Under the pieces are notes generated by a model. That model was not told the origin of the DNA, ran no database searches, and saw only the letters and a list, made by a program, of their open reading frames with translations. A stretch of DNA of 64,000 nucleotides from Flavobacterium zhairuonense (GTDB lineage: Bacteria; Bacteroidota; Bacteroidia; Flavobacteriales; Flavobacteriaceae). Where the stretch lies: the NCBI RefSeq assembly GCF_004352915.1, contig NZ_SJSY01000068.1:62001-126000 (forward strand). Direction: 5' to 3'. Below are positions 10,022-18,242 of this stretch, piece after piece. The translations under genes were made by a program, and so were the position numbers. Numbering within the stretch: the stretch's first letter is position 1; the number at the start of each line of letters is the position of its first letter.

Positions 10022-10894
10022 ATGGTAACAAGAAGAAACTTTATTATAAACACAAGCTTGGCTACAGCCGCAGTTCTAGCCGCTCCATCATTAGCTTTTA
10101 CTATGAACAAAAAAGAAATTGGATTACAGTTGTACACTTTGCGTGATGAATTGCCAAAGGACGTAAAATCAACTTTAGAGAAAGTCGCAAAGGCAGGTTA
10201 CTCAACCGTTGAAACGTATGGTTTTTCTATAAAAGATCAATTTTGGGGATTATCGCCAAAAGAATTGAAAAAGATTCTAGACGATAATAATCTAAAGGCG
10301 GTAAGCGGACATTATAATTTAGGAAGCTTTTTATACGATGGAAATACGGTTGAACTCGTGGCGGCGATTGAAGCAGCGAAGATCTTAAAGCATGAATTTT
10401 TGACTATTCCGTGGGTCGAGGAGCATTTTAGAAAAAGCATTGATAATTATAAAATAATAGCGGCACGTTTAAATGAAGCTGCAAAAATGTGCAAAAAAGC
10501 AGGTCTGAAATTAGCGTATCATAATCATGATTTTGAATTTCAAAAACATGATGGTGTTACAGGTTATGAAATTCTACTGAAGGAAACAGATAAAGATTTA
10601 GTTTATTTTGAATTGGATTTATATTGGGTCGCACGATCAGGAAATGATTCTTTAAAGCTATTTAGAGAAAATCCGGGCCGTTTTAAGATGTGGCATGTAA
10701 AAGATATGGATAAAGTAAATCAGGCACTGAATACTGAAGTTGGTTCAGGACTTGTCGATTTCAAACCTTTGTTTGCAGCAGCAAAACAATCTGGAATGAT
10801 TCATTTTTTTGTAGAACAGGAAAATAATTATGTGCCAAATGCTTTTGAATCTATAAAAACGAGCTGTGATTTCATTTCTAAAAATATAATTTAA
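10022..10894 (+). CDS. Tat-exported sugar phosphate isomerase/epimerase-like TIM-barrel protein
   Basis: A 290-residue protein of the xylose-isomerase-like TIM-barrel family. The N-terminus carries a twin-arginine signal (VTRRNFIINTSLATAAVLAA), so the folded protein is probably exported to the periplasm. Barrel landmarks are IGLQLYTLRDEL, KLAYHNHDFEF with metal-binding His/Asp, YFELDLYWVARSG and MWHVKDMD, ending with a glutamate in FFVEQE. These His/Asp/Glu positions are those that bind the divalent metal in the family. The sugar acted on is unknown. It is followed 15 bases later by the archaemetzincin gene. Confidence 0.88.
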   Translation: MVTRRNFIINTSLATAAVLAAPSLAFTMNKKEIGLQLYTLRDELPKDVKSTLEKVAKAGYSTVETYGFSIKDQFWGLSPKELKKILDDNNLKAVSGHYNLGSFLYDGNTVELVAAIEAAKILKHEFLTIPWVEEHFRKSIDNYKIIAARLNEAAKMCKKAGLKLAYHNHDFEFQKHDGVTGYEILLKETDKDLVYFELDLYWVARSGNDSLKLFRENPGRFKMWHVKDMDKVNQALNTEVGSGLVDFKPLFAAAKQSGMIHFFVEQENNYVPNAFESIKTSCDFISKNII

Positions 10895-10909
10895 TTCGTT
10901 GTTGATTTT

Positions 10910-11809
10910 ATGAAGAAACTTTTTTTTCTAGTTTTTGTTATTCTTTGTTCATGCCAATCCAATAAAAAAGAAAATCCCGAATTAAATCTGCCCGAAGATC
11001 CATATTTTACGAAAATTAAAGCAAATGACGTAAAGCTTGGTGAACCAGTTTTTGGTGATTGGCTATATTCTCATCCAGAAAAAGGGCAAAGTTTTGAGCA
11101 ATTCATAAATACAAAACATGTCGTCCCAACAAAAGAAGAAAATATTATTTATTTGCAACCAATAGGAAAATTTGATTCACAACAAGTGAAACAAATTGAA
11201 TTGGTTCGTCAGTATTTAGAAGTGTTTTTTCAATTGAAGACGAAGGTTTTTAAAGAAGCTTCAAATGATATAATTCCGAAAAATGTGAGAAGAAAAGGCG
11301 ATCTCGGTCAGGAACAATTTTTGGCAGGTTATATTTTAGACAGTGTTTTAAAGAAAGAGAAACATGAAAAAGGCATCGCTTTGATGGCAATAACAGAAAT
11401 GGATTTATATCCAAAACCAGAATGGAATTATGTTTTTGGACTTGCATCTTATAGAGATAAAATTGCAGTAAGTTCGATTCACAGATTGTATGATAAAACG
11501 TTAGAAGGAGCAGATTTCAGTTTGTGTTTAGAACGATTATTGAAAATTTGTTCTCATGAAATAGGGCACATGTTTGGTTTGCATCATTGCATTGAAGCTG
11601 ATTGTGTTATGAATGGTACCAATAGTTTGTCTGAAACAGATGAGCATTCGCTTAGATTATGTTCAGTTTGCCAAAGAAAACTAAATTCTGGATTTAAATA
11701 TGATAATGAAAAAAGGCTGAAAGAGTTGGAGCAATATTTTAAAGAAAATAATTTGGCAGAAGGATTAGCGTTAATGAAAAAAGATATTGATAAAATTAAA
11801 AAGAAATAA
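10910..11809 (+). CDS. Archaemetzincin-type zinc metallopeptidase lipoprotein
   Basis: A 299-residue lipoprotein with lipobox LCSC (Cys15). The catalytic core carries the archaemetzincin signature: HEIGHMFGLHHC gives HExxHxxGxxHC, followed by x4, C-V-M, 16 residues and C-S-V-C, which in the family forms a second zinc site. Archaemetzincins (AmzA, human AMZ1/2) are metzincin-clan peptidases of poorly known substrate. This copy has about 100 extra N-terminal residues and a membrane anchor, so it should act outside the cytoplasm. The stop lies two bases before the cupin start, so the two genes are probably translated from one mRNA. Confidence 0.92.
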   Translation: MKKLFFLVFVILCSCQSNKKENPELNLPEDPYFTKIKANDVKLGEPVFGDWLYSHPEKGQSFEQFINTKHVVPTKEENIIYLQPIGKFDSQQVKQIELVRQYLEVFFQLKTKVFKEASNDIIPKNVRRKGDLGQEQFLAGYILDSVLKKEKHEKGIALMAITEMDLYPKPEWNYVFGLASYRDKIAVSSIHRLYDKTLEGADFSLCLERLLKICSHEIGHMFGLHHCIEADCVMNGTNSLSETDEHSLRLCSVCQRKLNSGFKYDNEKRLKELEQYFKENNLAEGLALMKKDIDKIKKK

Positions 11810-11811
11810 GA

Positions 11812-12153
11812 ATGGCAACTAGCAAAGAATTTATAAAAGGAGATAATATAGAGTGGGAAGTAGTAGGAGAAGGGATTAAACGCAAAATTTTGGCTTTTGA
11901 TGACCGAATCATGCTTGTGAATGTTCACTTTGAAAAAGGAGGAATTGGGGTTTTGCACGATCATTATCACTCTCAGGTGACTTATATCGCAAGCGGAAAA
12001 TTTGATGTAACCATAAGCGGTGTAACACAAACATTAAAAGAAGGAGACAGTTTTTACATTCCGCCTCATGCCGTTCATGGAGTGGTTTGTTTGGAAGAAG
12101 GAATGCTTACTGATGTTTTTAGTCCGGTTCGTGAGGATTTTTTAAAAGCATAA
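11812..12153 (+). CDS. Single-domain cupin protein
   Basis: A 113-residue cupin. The first cupin motif is visible as GGIGVLHDHYHSQVTYIASGK, with HDHYH giving metal-binding histidines, and the second as LKEGDSFYIPPHAVHGV. The family includes dioxygenases, isomerases and ligand-binding proteins; no specific reaction can be read from the sequence. It starts two bases after the archaemetzincin stop, which suggests translational coupling. Confidence 0.88.
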   Translation: MATSKEFIKGDNIEWEVVGEGIKRKILAFDDRIMLVNVHFEKGGIGVLHDHYHSQVTYIASGKFDVTISGVTQTLKEGDSFYIPPHAVHGVVCLEEGMLTDVFSPVREDFLKA

Positions 12154-12224
12154 AGTCAGTTGAATGTGGTTAGATTTGGTCTGATTTGAGTTAGCTTTTT
12201 AAAAATTTATAGATTTTTTAAAGT

Positions 12225-12252
12225 TTTGCTAAAGATTAGATTGGTATTTTTG
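12225..12252 (+). promoter_or_regulatory. Promoter abutting the MFS gene
   Basis: TTTG (12225-12228), 16 bases, then TATTTTTG (12245-12252), both matching the Bacteroidota -33/-7 boxes. The -7 box ends only four bases before the ATG at 12257, so the transcript would be leaderless or nearly so. Confidence 0.6.
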
Positions 12253-12256
12253 CACC

Positions 12257-13423
12257 ATGAATTTATCTAAAACAAATGTCCTTTTTATGGCAGTTTGCAC
12301 TGGTCTTATAGTTGCAAATCTTTATTACTGCCAACCTTTGATTGTGTTAATTGCCAACGAATTTAAAATTCCCGAAGCAGATGCTGGAACAATAACCTAT
12401 TTAACTCAGGCAGGTTACGCCGTTGGGTTGTTTTTTATGGTACCGCTAGGAGATAAAATCGAGCGAAAAAAGCAAATTTTAATGACTACTTTTGCTTCTG
12501 TAATTGCATTGCTAATTGCGGCTACAGCAAAAAACTTTTTGATTTTGCAAATTGCGTCCTTATTGATCGGAATTACTTCGATTGTCCCGCAACTTATTTT
12601 GCCTTTGGCTGCATCATTAAGCACGCACGAACAGCGCGGAAAAGTCATCGGAACAATTATGAGTGGCCTTTTGGTCGGAATTTTGCTTTCGCGAACATTA
12701 AGCGGATTTATTGGTCAAGTTTTGGGTTGGAGATCAATGTTTTATATCGCGGCCGGAATTTGTCTTTTGATCTTTTTTGTAATTCAGAGCAAATTTCCAG
12801 TTAATAAGCCACAGTTTCAAGGAACTTATGGGCAATTAATTCAATCGCTTTTTACACTTATAAAAACACAGCCTGTTTTGCGTGAAGCAACTGCAATAAA
12901 TGTTTTCAGCTTTGCTCAGTTTGGCGCTTTCTGGACTACAATGGTTTTATTGCTTTCTGGCGAGCCGTTTGGTTTTAATAGTGCTACAATTGGTTTATTC
13001 GGAATTGTAGGCGCTTCTGGAGCTTTGGCTGCGCCTTTGGTTGGAAAAATTGGAGACAAAGGAAATTCAAGAATTGCAGTTGGTTATGGCTGTTTGTTGA
13101 TTTTAATCAGCTTTTTGATTTTTTATTTTTCGATTGAAAGTGTAATCGGTATTGCAATTGGAATTGTGTTTATTGATATCGGAATCCAAGGTGTTCACAT
13201 TTCAAATCAAACCCGAGTTTATTCGTTATTGCCAGAAGCCAGAAACCGATTAAATACTGTATTTATGTCGTTCAGCTTTTTAGGAACCGCCGCTGGATCA
13301 GCATACGGATTATTGCTTTGGAAACTTGGCGGATGGCATGCTGTTGCAATAGGTTGTATGGTTTTATCGCTAATGTCATTGGCAATTTATGGTCTTACTT
13401 ATAAATCAAAATCTAAAAAATAG
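12257..13423 (+). CDS. MFS transporter, drug/metabolite-proton antiporter type
   Basis: A 388-residue membrane protein with about 12 predicted transmembrane helices. The loop between helices 2 and 3 reads VPLGDKIERKKQIL, the major facilitator signature G-D-x-x-x-R-K. The first helix contains LYYCQPLIVLIANEF, seen in the DHA1-type exporters related to YnfM and NepI. It probably exports a small molecule using the proton gradient; the substrate is unknown. The start is set by the promoter just upstream; a second Met at codon 12 is an alternative. Confidence 0.9.
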   Translation: MNLSKTNVLFMAVCTGLIVANLYYCQPLIVLIANEFKIPEADAGTITYLTQAGYAVGLFFMVPLGDKIERKKQILMTTFASVIALLIAATAKNFLILQIASLLIGITSIVPQLILPLAASLSTHEQRGKVIGTIMSGLLVGILLSRTLSGFIGQVLGWRSMFYIAAGICLLIFFVIQSKFPVNKPQFQGTYGQLIQSLFTLIKTQPVLREATAINVFSFAQFGAFWTTMVLLLSGEPFGFNSATIGLFGIVGASGALAAPLVGKIGDKGNSRIAVGYGCLLILISFLIFYFSIESVIGIAIGIVFIDIGIQGVHISNQTRVYSLLPEARNRLNTVFMSFSFLGTAAGSAYGLLLWKLGGWHAVAIGCMVLSLMSLAIYGLTYKSKSKK

Positions 13424-13432
13424 AAAGACAAA

Positions 13433-13459
13433 TTGATAAAAAATTAATTTGTAAATTTG
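13433..13459 (+). promoter_or_regulatory. Promoter of the cyclophilin-FKBP gene
   Basis: TTG (13433-13435), 16 bases, then TAAATTTG (13452-13459). A longer open frame starts inside this -7 box at 13457, so the ATG at 13484 is the better start. Confidence 0.6.
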
Positions 13460-13483
13460 CATTCAAATAAAAAAAATACAACA

Positions 13484-14416
13484 ATGGAAAACGGAATATA
13501 CGCTAAATTCAACACTAGCAAAGGTTCGATTTTAGTAAAATTGACACATGATTTGACACCAGGAACTGTAGGGAACTTTGTGGCTCTTGCAGAAGGAAAT
13601 ATGGAAAATAAAGTTAAACCTCAAGGGCAAAAATTCTACGATGGATTGAACTTTCACAGAGTAATCGCTGATTTCATGATTCAAGGTGGATGTCCTAAAG
13701 GAACTGGAACTGGAGATCCAGGTTATAAATTTGATGACGAATTTGTTTCAAGTTTAAAACACGATCGTCCAGGGGTTTTGTCTATGGCAAACTCAGGTCC
13801 TGGAACTAACGGTTCTCAATTTTTTATTACACACGTTCCAACTCCTTGGTTAGACGGAAAACACACTGTTTTTGGACATGTTGTTGAAGGACAAGATATA
13901 GTTGATGCAGTTGCTCAAGGCGATGCTTTAGAGTCTGTAGAAATTATCAGAGTTGGTGAAGAAGCTGAAAAATGGAATGCAATCGAAGCTTTTATTTCTT
14001 TGAAAGGTGCTCGTATGAAAAGAGAAGCAGCTTTAAAAGCAGAATCTGAAGCAAAAATGGAACAATTAGCAGCAGGTTTTGATAAAACTGAAAGCGGTTT
14101 GCGTTATAAAATGATCCAAAAAGGAGAAGGTAAAAAAGCTGAAGCTGGAAAAACAGTTTCTGTTCACTACGAAGGTTCTTTGGAAAACGGAAAAGTTTTT
14201 GATTCTTCTTACCCAAGAAAAAAACCAATCGAATTTAAATTAGGAATTGGGCAAGTTATCGAAGGATGGGACGAAGGTATTGCTTTATTGCAAGTTGGAG
14301 ACAAAGCTCGTTTTGTAATTCCATCTGATTTAGCTTACGGACCATCAGGAGCAGGAGGAGTAATTCCACCACACGCGACATTGATTTTTGACGTTGAATT
14401 AATGGACGTAAAATAA
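13484..14416 (+). CDS. Dual-family immunophilin: cyclophilin-FKBP fusion peptidyl-prolyl isomerase
   Basis: A 310-residue protein with two different prolyl-isomerase domains. Residues about 1-155 are a cyclophilin ([56 protein letters not shown]). A linker of about 45 residues rich in Lys and Glu follows, then an FKBP domain at about 210-310 ([53 protein letters not shown]). Both active sites look intact. No signal peptide is present, so it should act in the cytoplasm in protein folding. Cyclophilin-FKBP fusions are known from Flavobacterium and a few other organisms. A strong terminator follows. Confidence 0.95.
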   Translation: MENGIYAKFNTSKGSILVKLTHDLTPGTVGNFVALAEGNMENKVKPQGQKFYDGLNFHRVIADFMIQGGCPKGTGTGDPGYKFDDEFVSSLKHDRPGVLSMANSGPGTNGSQFFITHVPTPWLDGKHTVFGHVVEGQDIVDAVAQGDALESVEIIRVGEEAEKWNAIEAFISLKGARMKREAALKAESEAKMEQLAAGFDKTESGLRYKMIQKGEGKKAEAGKTVSVHYEGSLENGKVFDSSYPRKKPIEFKLGIGQVIEGWDEGIALLQVGDKARFVIPSDLAYGPSGAGGVIPPHATLIFDVELMDVK

Positions 14417-14451
14417 GATTTACTAGCAATTTAGTATTGTTTTAAATAATG

Positions 14452-14483
14452 ATCCCATACGCCGCTGCGTATGGGATTTTTTT
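14452..14483 (+). terminator. Terminator after the cyclophilin-FKBP gene
   Basis: ATCCCATACGC (14452-14462) pairs perfectly with GCGTATGGGAT (14467-14477) around a four-base loop, followed by a T run. Confidence 0.9.
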
Positions 14484-14515
14484 ATATTTACTTAAAATAA
14501 AAACAAAATCAAGCG

Positions 14516-14812
14516 ATGAAATCAAAAATCTTAACTTTAACCGCAGCAGTATTAATGCTGGCTTCATGCGGTACAAAAAAAGCTCCAGCGGTCGCTGCAG
14601 ATGCTCCAGCTACACCAAAGGAGTTGACTCCTGAACTTGCTGCAGGTAAGAGTTTATACGAAAACAATTGTGCGAAATGTCATAAATTGTTCGAACCAAC
14701 GAAATTTACAAAAGAAGAATGGCAACCAATTTTGGTTCGCATGCAGAAAAAAGCAAAGTTAGATGATACTAATATGGCTTCAATAACAAATTATATTCAT
14801 TCGCAATTGTAG
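14516..14812 (+). CDS. Small c-type cytochrome lipoprotein
   Basis: A 98-residue protein with a signal peptide ending in lipobox LASC (Cys18) and an Ala/Pro-rich linker. One heme-binding motif CAKCH lies near residue 53 in ENNCAKCHKLFEP; the axial methionine is probably that of DDTNMASITNYI. This is the layout of a membrane-anchored monoheme class I cytochrome c that shuttles electrons in the periplasm. It follows the terminator of the immunophilin gene and has its own terminator. Confidence 0.88.
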   Translation: MKSKILTLTAAVLMLASCGTKKAPAVAADAPATPKELTPELAAGKSLYENNCAKCHKLFEPTKFTKEEWQPILVRMQKKAKLDDTNMASITNYIHSQL

Positions 14813-14840
14813 TAGTTTACGATTGAGAAAAACATAAAAA

Positions 14841-14876
14841 AAACTATTCAGTATAAGTATTGAATAGTTTTTTTTT
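14841..14876 (+). terminator. Terminator after the cytochrome c gene
   Basis: AAACTATTCA (14841-14850) pairs with TGAATAGTTT (14861-14870), followed by a long T run, 28 bases past the cytochrome stop. Confidence 0.85.
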
Positions 14877-14896
14877 GTTTTCAGACAGATATAAAA

Positions 14897-14922
14897 AAAC
14901 ACCTTCACAATTGGAGGTGTTT
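14897..14922 (-). terminator. Terminator after the Gre-family gene
   Basis: AAACACCT (14897-14904) pairs with AGGTGTTT (14915-14922); the minus strand continues in a T run. It ends seven bases beyond the stop of the minus-strand Gre-family gene. Confidence 0.75.
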
Positions 14923-14928
14923 AAAAAT

Positions 14929-15324
14929 TCATGAAGCTAATACTTCTGTGTTGTCAACAGCGATTACCTTTAGAGTTTTGATTCCAGCAGGCAATTCCCA
15001 ATCCACTTGGTCATTTTCCTTGAATCCAATAATGGCAACACTTAAAGGAGCGAGAATTGAAATTTTCGATTGTTTTAAATCGGCAGAAGATGGCAAAACA
15101 ATCTGTACTTTCATTTGCTTTTGAGCCTTTACATCTTCAATAGTTACAAAAGAATTGATTCTGATTACCGAAGGATCAAGTTCGCTTTCTTTGCTGATTA
15201 CAGCGCGATCCAATTCCTGCGAAAGTTGATTGGCTTCTTTTGTATTTGTAGAATTCTTGCTTTTTGATATCAATTCTCTTAAAAATTGATATTCTGATTT
15301 GCTAAAAGTGGGTGTTGGTTTCAT
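14929..15324 (-). CDS. GreA/GreB-family factor, Rnk-like
   Basis: A 131-residue protein combining a short N-terminal helical part (about 1-50) with the C-terminal GreA/GreB domain at about 55-130 (INSFVTIEDV, KVQIVLPSSADLKQSKISILAPLSVAIIGFKENDQVDWELP). The long coiled coil of true GreA is too short here, and the length matches Rnk-type proteins, which bind RNA polymerase near the secondary channel without transcript cleavage. It could therefore modulate RNA polymerase rather than rescue stalled complexes. Its transcript appears to begin about 340 bases upstream (see the leader feature). Confidence 0.85.
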   Translation of the reverse strand: MKPTPTFSKSEYQFLRELISKSKNSTNTKEANQLSQELDRAVISKESELDPSVIRINSFVTIEDVKAQKQMKVQIVLPSSADLKQSKISILAPLSVAIIGFKENDQVDWELPAGIKTLKVIAVDNTEVLAS

Positions 15325-15682
15325 ATCTGTTTGAATTTATTATTATACGTGCGAGTGGCTTTTCTTCTTATTTGATAAATAAAGCATTATGCATTAGAAC
15401 TTTCGTGAAGACTAAATTTCTGAAATGCTTTAAATATGGAAAAACAAAAAAATACCCGACCAAAATTGATTTTTGTCAAAGTAAAAAATGTTTAATGTTG
15501 AGGTAAATCCTCCGCCTGAAAGAAGAAAAGTGAAATAGACGGAGGCCTAATTAATAAAGGCCTTACTATGTGAAATAAATACAGCAGAAAGCGGTCTTCT
15601 TCTAAAAGAAAACAGCAAAGCAGAAACTGTAAGTATTGTTATAGTGTTCACAATGAGTGATTTTGTTGAATTTACAAAGATA
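15325..15682 (-). promoter_or_regulatory. Long leader region upstream of the Gre-family gene
   Basis: The intergenic stretch 15325-15801 has no large gene. On the minus strand a -7 box TATCTTTG lies at 15675-15682. Downstream of it are a candidate 34-codon reading frame (15547-15651), two GGCC-containing repeats (AGGCCT ... AGGCCT, about 15543-15565) and the pair CCTCCG (15509-15514) / CGGAGG (15539-15544), which can form alternative hairpins. The Gre-family ATG follows at 15324. A leader of about 340 bases with a small frame and hairpins suggests attenuation or another RNA-level control; this is inference. Confidence 0.45.
15547..15651 (-). CDS. Possible 34-residue leader peptide
   Basis: A GTG at 15651 opens a frame that begins MNTITILTVSALLFSFRRRP and ends with TAG at 15547-15549. 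The first half is hydrophobic and rich in Thr/Ile/Leu, followed by three consecutive Arg codons. It begins about 20 bases downstream of a TATCTTTG box and ends inside a hairpin-forming region. It could be a leader peptide or a small membrane protein. There is no homology evidence available here, so this is a tentative call. Confidence 0.3.
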   Translation of the reverse strand: MNTITILTVSALLFSFRRRPLSAVFISHSKAFIN

Positions 15683-15801
15683 AGAAACTTTTTTTAATAG
15701 GTAAAAGCTTTATTTTTATTTGATGGTGTAATTAAAAACAGCTGTTGATTTGATGGAATTAAGTACAAAATTGATAGGTTTGTAAATAAACAATTTTCAG
15801 A

Positions 15802-16137
15802 ATGGATTTAACTTGGAACGAATTTGAAAGAACCGATATGCGTGTTGGGACAATTATTGAAGTGAATGATTTCCCCGAAGCTAGAAAGCCTGCTTTTCAA
15901 TTGACAATTGATTTTGGTTCAGAAATCGGAATTCGAAAATCATCGGCACAAATTACAAAACGATATAAAAAAGAGGATTTAGTAAATCGCCAAATTGTCG
16001 CGGTGGTGAATTTTCCGAAGAAACAAATAGGAAAATTTATGAGCGAATGTTTGGTTCTTGGCGCTGTAGGCGAGGAGGGTGATGTTGTTTTATTAGCTCC
16101 GGATTTTAAAATAGAAAATGGATTAAGAATTGGCTAA
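15802..16137 (+). CDS. csaA: tRNA-binding protein, CsaA type
   Basis: A 111-residue single-domain OB-fold protein of the CsaA family, related to the tRNA-binding domain at the C-terminus of bacterial MetRS and to Arc1p/EMAPII. Typical stretches are FERTDMRVGTIIEVNDFPEARKPA cut into two strands, LTIDFGSEIGIRKSSAQIT and NFPKKQIGKFMSECLVLGA. CsaA was described as a dimeric chaperone-like protein with export-related activity in Bacillus; its role in Bacteroidota is not settled. It is cytoplasmic and followed 40 bases later by the Imm44-like gene. Confidence 0.92.
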   Translation: MDLTWNEFERTDMRVGTIIEVNDFPEARKPAFQLTIDFGSEIGIRKSSAQITKRYKKEDLVNRQIVAVVNFPKKQIGKFMSECLVLGAVGEEGDVVLLAPDFKIENGLRIG

Positions 16138-16177
16138 CTATAGAAGAATTTACTTGTGATATAAAATAAATAGAGAA

Positions 16178-16627
16178 ATGCGATTTGTAATAACGCAATA
16201 CACAAATTTAAATCAAGAACAGAATAGCTGGATAATTGCTCTATCTAATGAATTAGAGTCTTTTTTTGAGAATCGTGCTTATGGCGAAGATTTAAAAGAA
16301 TTGTATTTTGGAGTTATTACTGTAAAGCCTGAGTTTGATCAATTCTTTAAGGCAAGAAGACCTAGATATAGACCGGGTGAGAGAACATCATTTGTTGATG
16401 GAATTGAAATAAATTCGAACAATTGTGCAGAACTTGATTGTAAGATTGAATTTGGCAAAATTTCAGAATTAGATAAAGAAGCTTTAGTTGAGCTAGTTTG
16501 TGAAGAGATATTAACTGCATCTAATTCTTTAACCCGATTGTCAAAATTAAAAAGATTTGATTTTAAAACTTACCAAAGCGATTTAGAAAATTATTTAATT
16601 GAAAAAAAGTATATTAAAGAAAAATAA
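16178..16627 (+). CDS. Imm44-like immunity protein (tentative)
   Basis: A 149-residue soluble protein with no signal peptide. The pattern YGEDLKELYFGVITV, then ARRPRYRPGE, then LDCKIEFGKISELDKEALVELVCEEIL recalls the Imm44 family as I remember it (a YG...L...W/F aliphatic strand, a Tyr-rich link, and a strand-helix ending). Imm44 members neutralise polymorphic toxins delivered between cells. No toxin gene is adjacent, so it may be an orphan immunity gene or serve another role. The family call is from memory of sequence patterns only. Confidence 0.45.
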   Translation: MRFVITQYTNLNQEQNSWIIALSNELESFFENRAYGEDLKELYFGVITVKPEFDQFFKARRPRYRPGERTSFVDGIEINSNNCAELDCKIEFGKISELDKEALVELVCEEILTASNSLTRLSKLKRFDFKTYQSDLENYLIEKKYIKEK

Positions 16628-16641
16628 TCTATCAAATATTA

Positions 16642-16682
16642 GTCTCAATTTTCAGTCTCAGTTCAAAACTGAAAACTGAGAC
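16642..16682. terminator. Hairpin between convergent genes, CAGTCTCAGT repeat family
   Basis: GTCTCAATTTTCAG (16642-16655) pairs with CTGAAAACTGAGAC (16669-16682) with one mismatch. It sits between the convergent Imm44-like and RBBP9-like genes and could end both transcripts, though no strong T run follows. Related sequence occurs at 21.79 and 55.20 kb. Confidence 0.5.
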
Positions 16683-16695
16683 CGTGACTGAATAC

Positions 16696-17241
16696 TTATT
16701 TAATTTTCTCGATCAACTGATTCAATATAAGCTGCCCTTCTTCCCAATACTTTAAATCAGAATCAGAATTGATGTGGCCTTGTTCGCCTACGTTTACAAA
16801 ATCGCTTCCCCATTTTTCAGCAAAATATTTTTTTCTTTCAAAAGAAGCATGCGGATCGTTTTCACTTGCCACAACTATTGACGGAAATGGTAATGTATAA
16901 ATTGGCATTGGCGAAAAATTTCTAACTTCTTCTGGTGTGTGTTCTGGTGAATCAACATCTGCAGGAGCAACCAACAAAGCGCCAATTATATTTTTATTAG
17001 AATTATGTTCTGCCCAATGCAAAACTAAAGAAACAGCCAAACTATGCGCAACTAAAACCGTAGGGCTTTCAAGTTTTGATACTTCTTCGTTTAGACGTGA
17101 AATCCAATCTTCGCGAAGCGGCTCGTCCCAATTATCTTGTACAATTCGAATAGAATTTTCGAATTTTTTGTGCCAAAAAGTTTGCCAGTGTTTCTCTCCA
17201 GAATCTCCAAGTCCTGGTATAATTAATAGTTGTGTCTCCAT
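16696..17241 (-). CDS. RBBP9/YdeN-family alpha/beta hydrolase
   Basis: A 181-residue serine hydrolase of the RBBP9/YdeN (DUF1234-like) family. The N-terminal IIPGLGDSGEKHWQTFW is typical. The nucleophile sits in VAHSLAVSL (A-H-S-L instead of G-x-S-x-G), the acid is likely in LLVAPADVD or ASENDPHAS, and the histidine is in GEQGHINSDS. It is cytoplasmic; the natural substrate is unknown. It starts 18 bases after the stop of the other alpha/beta hydrolase, so the two are probably co-transcribed. Confidence 0.9.
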   Translation of the reverse strand: METQLLIIPGLGDSGEKHWQTFWHKKFENSIRIVQDNWDEPLREDWISRLNEEVSKLESPTVLVAHSLAVSLVLHWAEHNSNKNIIGALLVAPADVDSPEHTPEEVRNFSPMPIYTLPFPSIVVASENDPHASFERKKYFAEKWGSDFVNVGEQGHINSDSDLKYWEEGQLILNQLIEKIK

Positions 17242-17259
17242 TGCCGTGGATTTATATTG

Positions 17260-18090
17260 TTATTTTTTGGTTTGTTTTTCTTTTAAAATGCGGTTTACTT
17301 CATTGACAAGCAATGGGAAACCAGGTTCTGTCATTCCGTGTCCGTAACCGTCAAGTTCATAAAGTTTTGTTTGTGTATGTCCAACAAGTTTCATCATTCT
17401 GGCCATGTATGCGTTTTCTTCATAGCGTCCTAACATTTCCAATTCACGATCGCCTGTAATCAATAAAAGAGGCGGAGCATCGGCACGAACATGATATAAA
17501 GGGGCAAAAGCATCAATTGTAGGTTGTTTTTCCGGAATTCCATTCTGTCTTCTAATTTCAAAATGCGTAATGCATTGTCCGCTAAACGGAATAAGTCCGG
17601 CAATTTTATTGGCGTCAATTCCTTCTTTTTGGAGCCATTTTTTATCCAATCCAGTCATTAAAGCCAGATAACCGCCAGCCGAATGCCCTGAAACGAAAAT
17701 CTGCGAAGCATCGCCTCCATAATTAGAAATATTGTTAAAAGTCCAGGCTATTGCCACTGCGGCATCTTCAATTGCTTTTTCTGCTTTTACTTTCGGCGAA
17801 AGCCTGTAATTAACTCCAATAATAGCGAAACCTTTATTTTTTAAAGCTTCAGGAATTTCTTTGTTTCCGCCTGTCAATCCGCCACCGTGAAACCACACAA
17901 TTGTTGCAAAGCCTTTAGTGTTTTTTGGATAATAAATATCTAAAACGCATCTTTCGTTGATGTAGCTGTCAGATTTATTTACTGAAGCATTATAATATTG
18001 AATATTTGATTTGGTTTCATATTCTGTTTTTTGACCAAACGAAGAAGCAGAAATGAATACGAAAGCAAATAGGAGAATTAATTTTTTCAT
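17260..18090 (-). CDS. Secreted alpha/beta hydrolase (esterase)
   Basis: A 276-residue hydrolase with a signal peptide (cleavage near SSFGQ). The oxyanion-hole motif HGGGLTGG lies near residue 70, the nucleophile in SGHSAGGYLA near residue 135, the acid in LLITGDRELEM and the histidine in DGYGHGM near the end. This places it with the HGG-type esterases/lipases related to carboxylesterases. It should act in the periplasm; the ester cleaved is unknown. Confidence 0.9.
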   Translation of the reverse strand: MKKLILLFAFVFISASSFGQKTEYETKSNIQYYNASVNKSDSYINERCVLDIYYPKNTKGFATIVWFHGGGLTGGNKEIPEALKNKGFAIIGVNYRLSPKVKAEKAIEDAAVAIAWTFNNISNYGGDASQIFVSGHSAGGYLALMTGLDKKWLQKEGIDANKIAGLIPFSGQCITHFEIRRQNGIPEKQPTIDAFAPLYHVRADAPPLLLITGDRELEMLGRYEENAYMARMMKLVGHTQTKLYELDGYGHGMTEPGFPLLVNEVNRILKEKQTKK

Positions 18091-18188
18091 TTTAAAAATA
18101 TTGGGTTAATGTTGTCGAACTTAGGCAATTCCAGGAATCTAAAATCTAAAGTCTAAAATCTAAAATAATAAATTAATATATAAAAAAA

Positions 18189-18214
18189 GTCCAAAATGCT
18201 ATACAAATTGGACT
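18189..18214 (-). terminator. Terminator after the PUR-family gene
   Basis: AGTCCAA (18189-18195) and TTGGACT (18208-18214) form a short stem followed on the minus strand by a run of T, 29 bases past the PUR stop. Confidence 0.65.
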
Positions 18215-18242
18215 CGTACTTTTTTTAAAAGTTATCTGGAGA

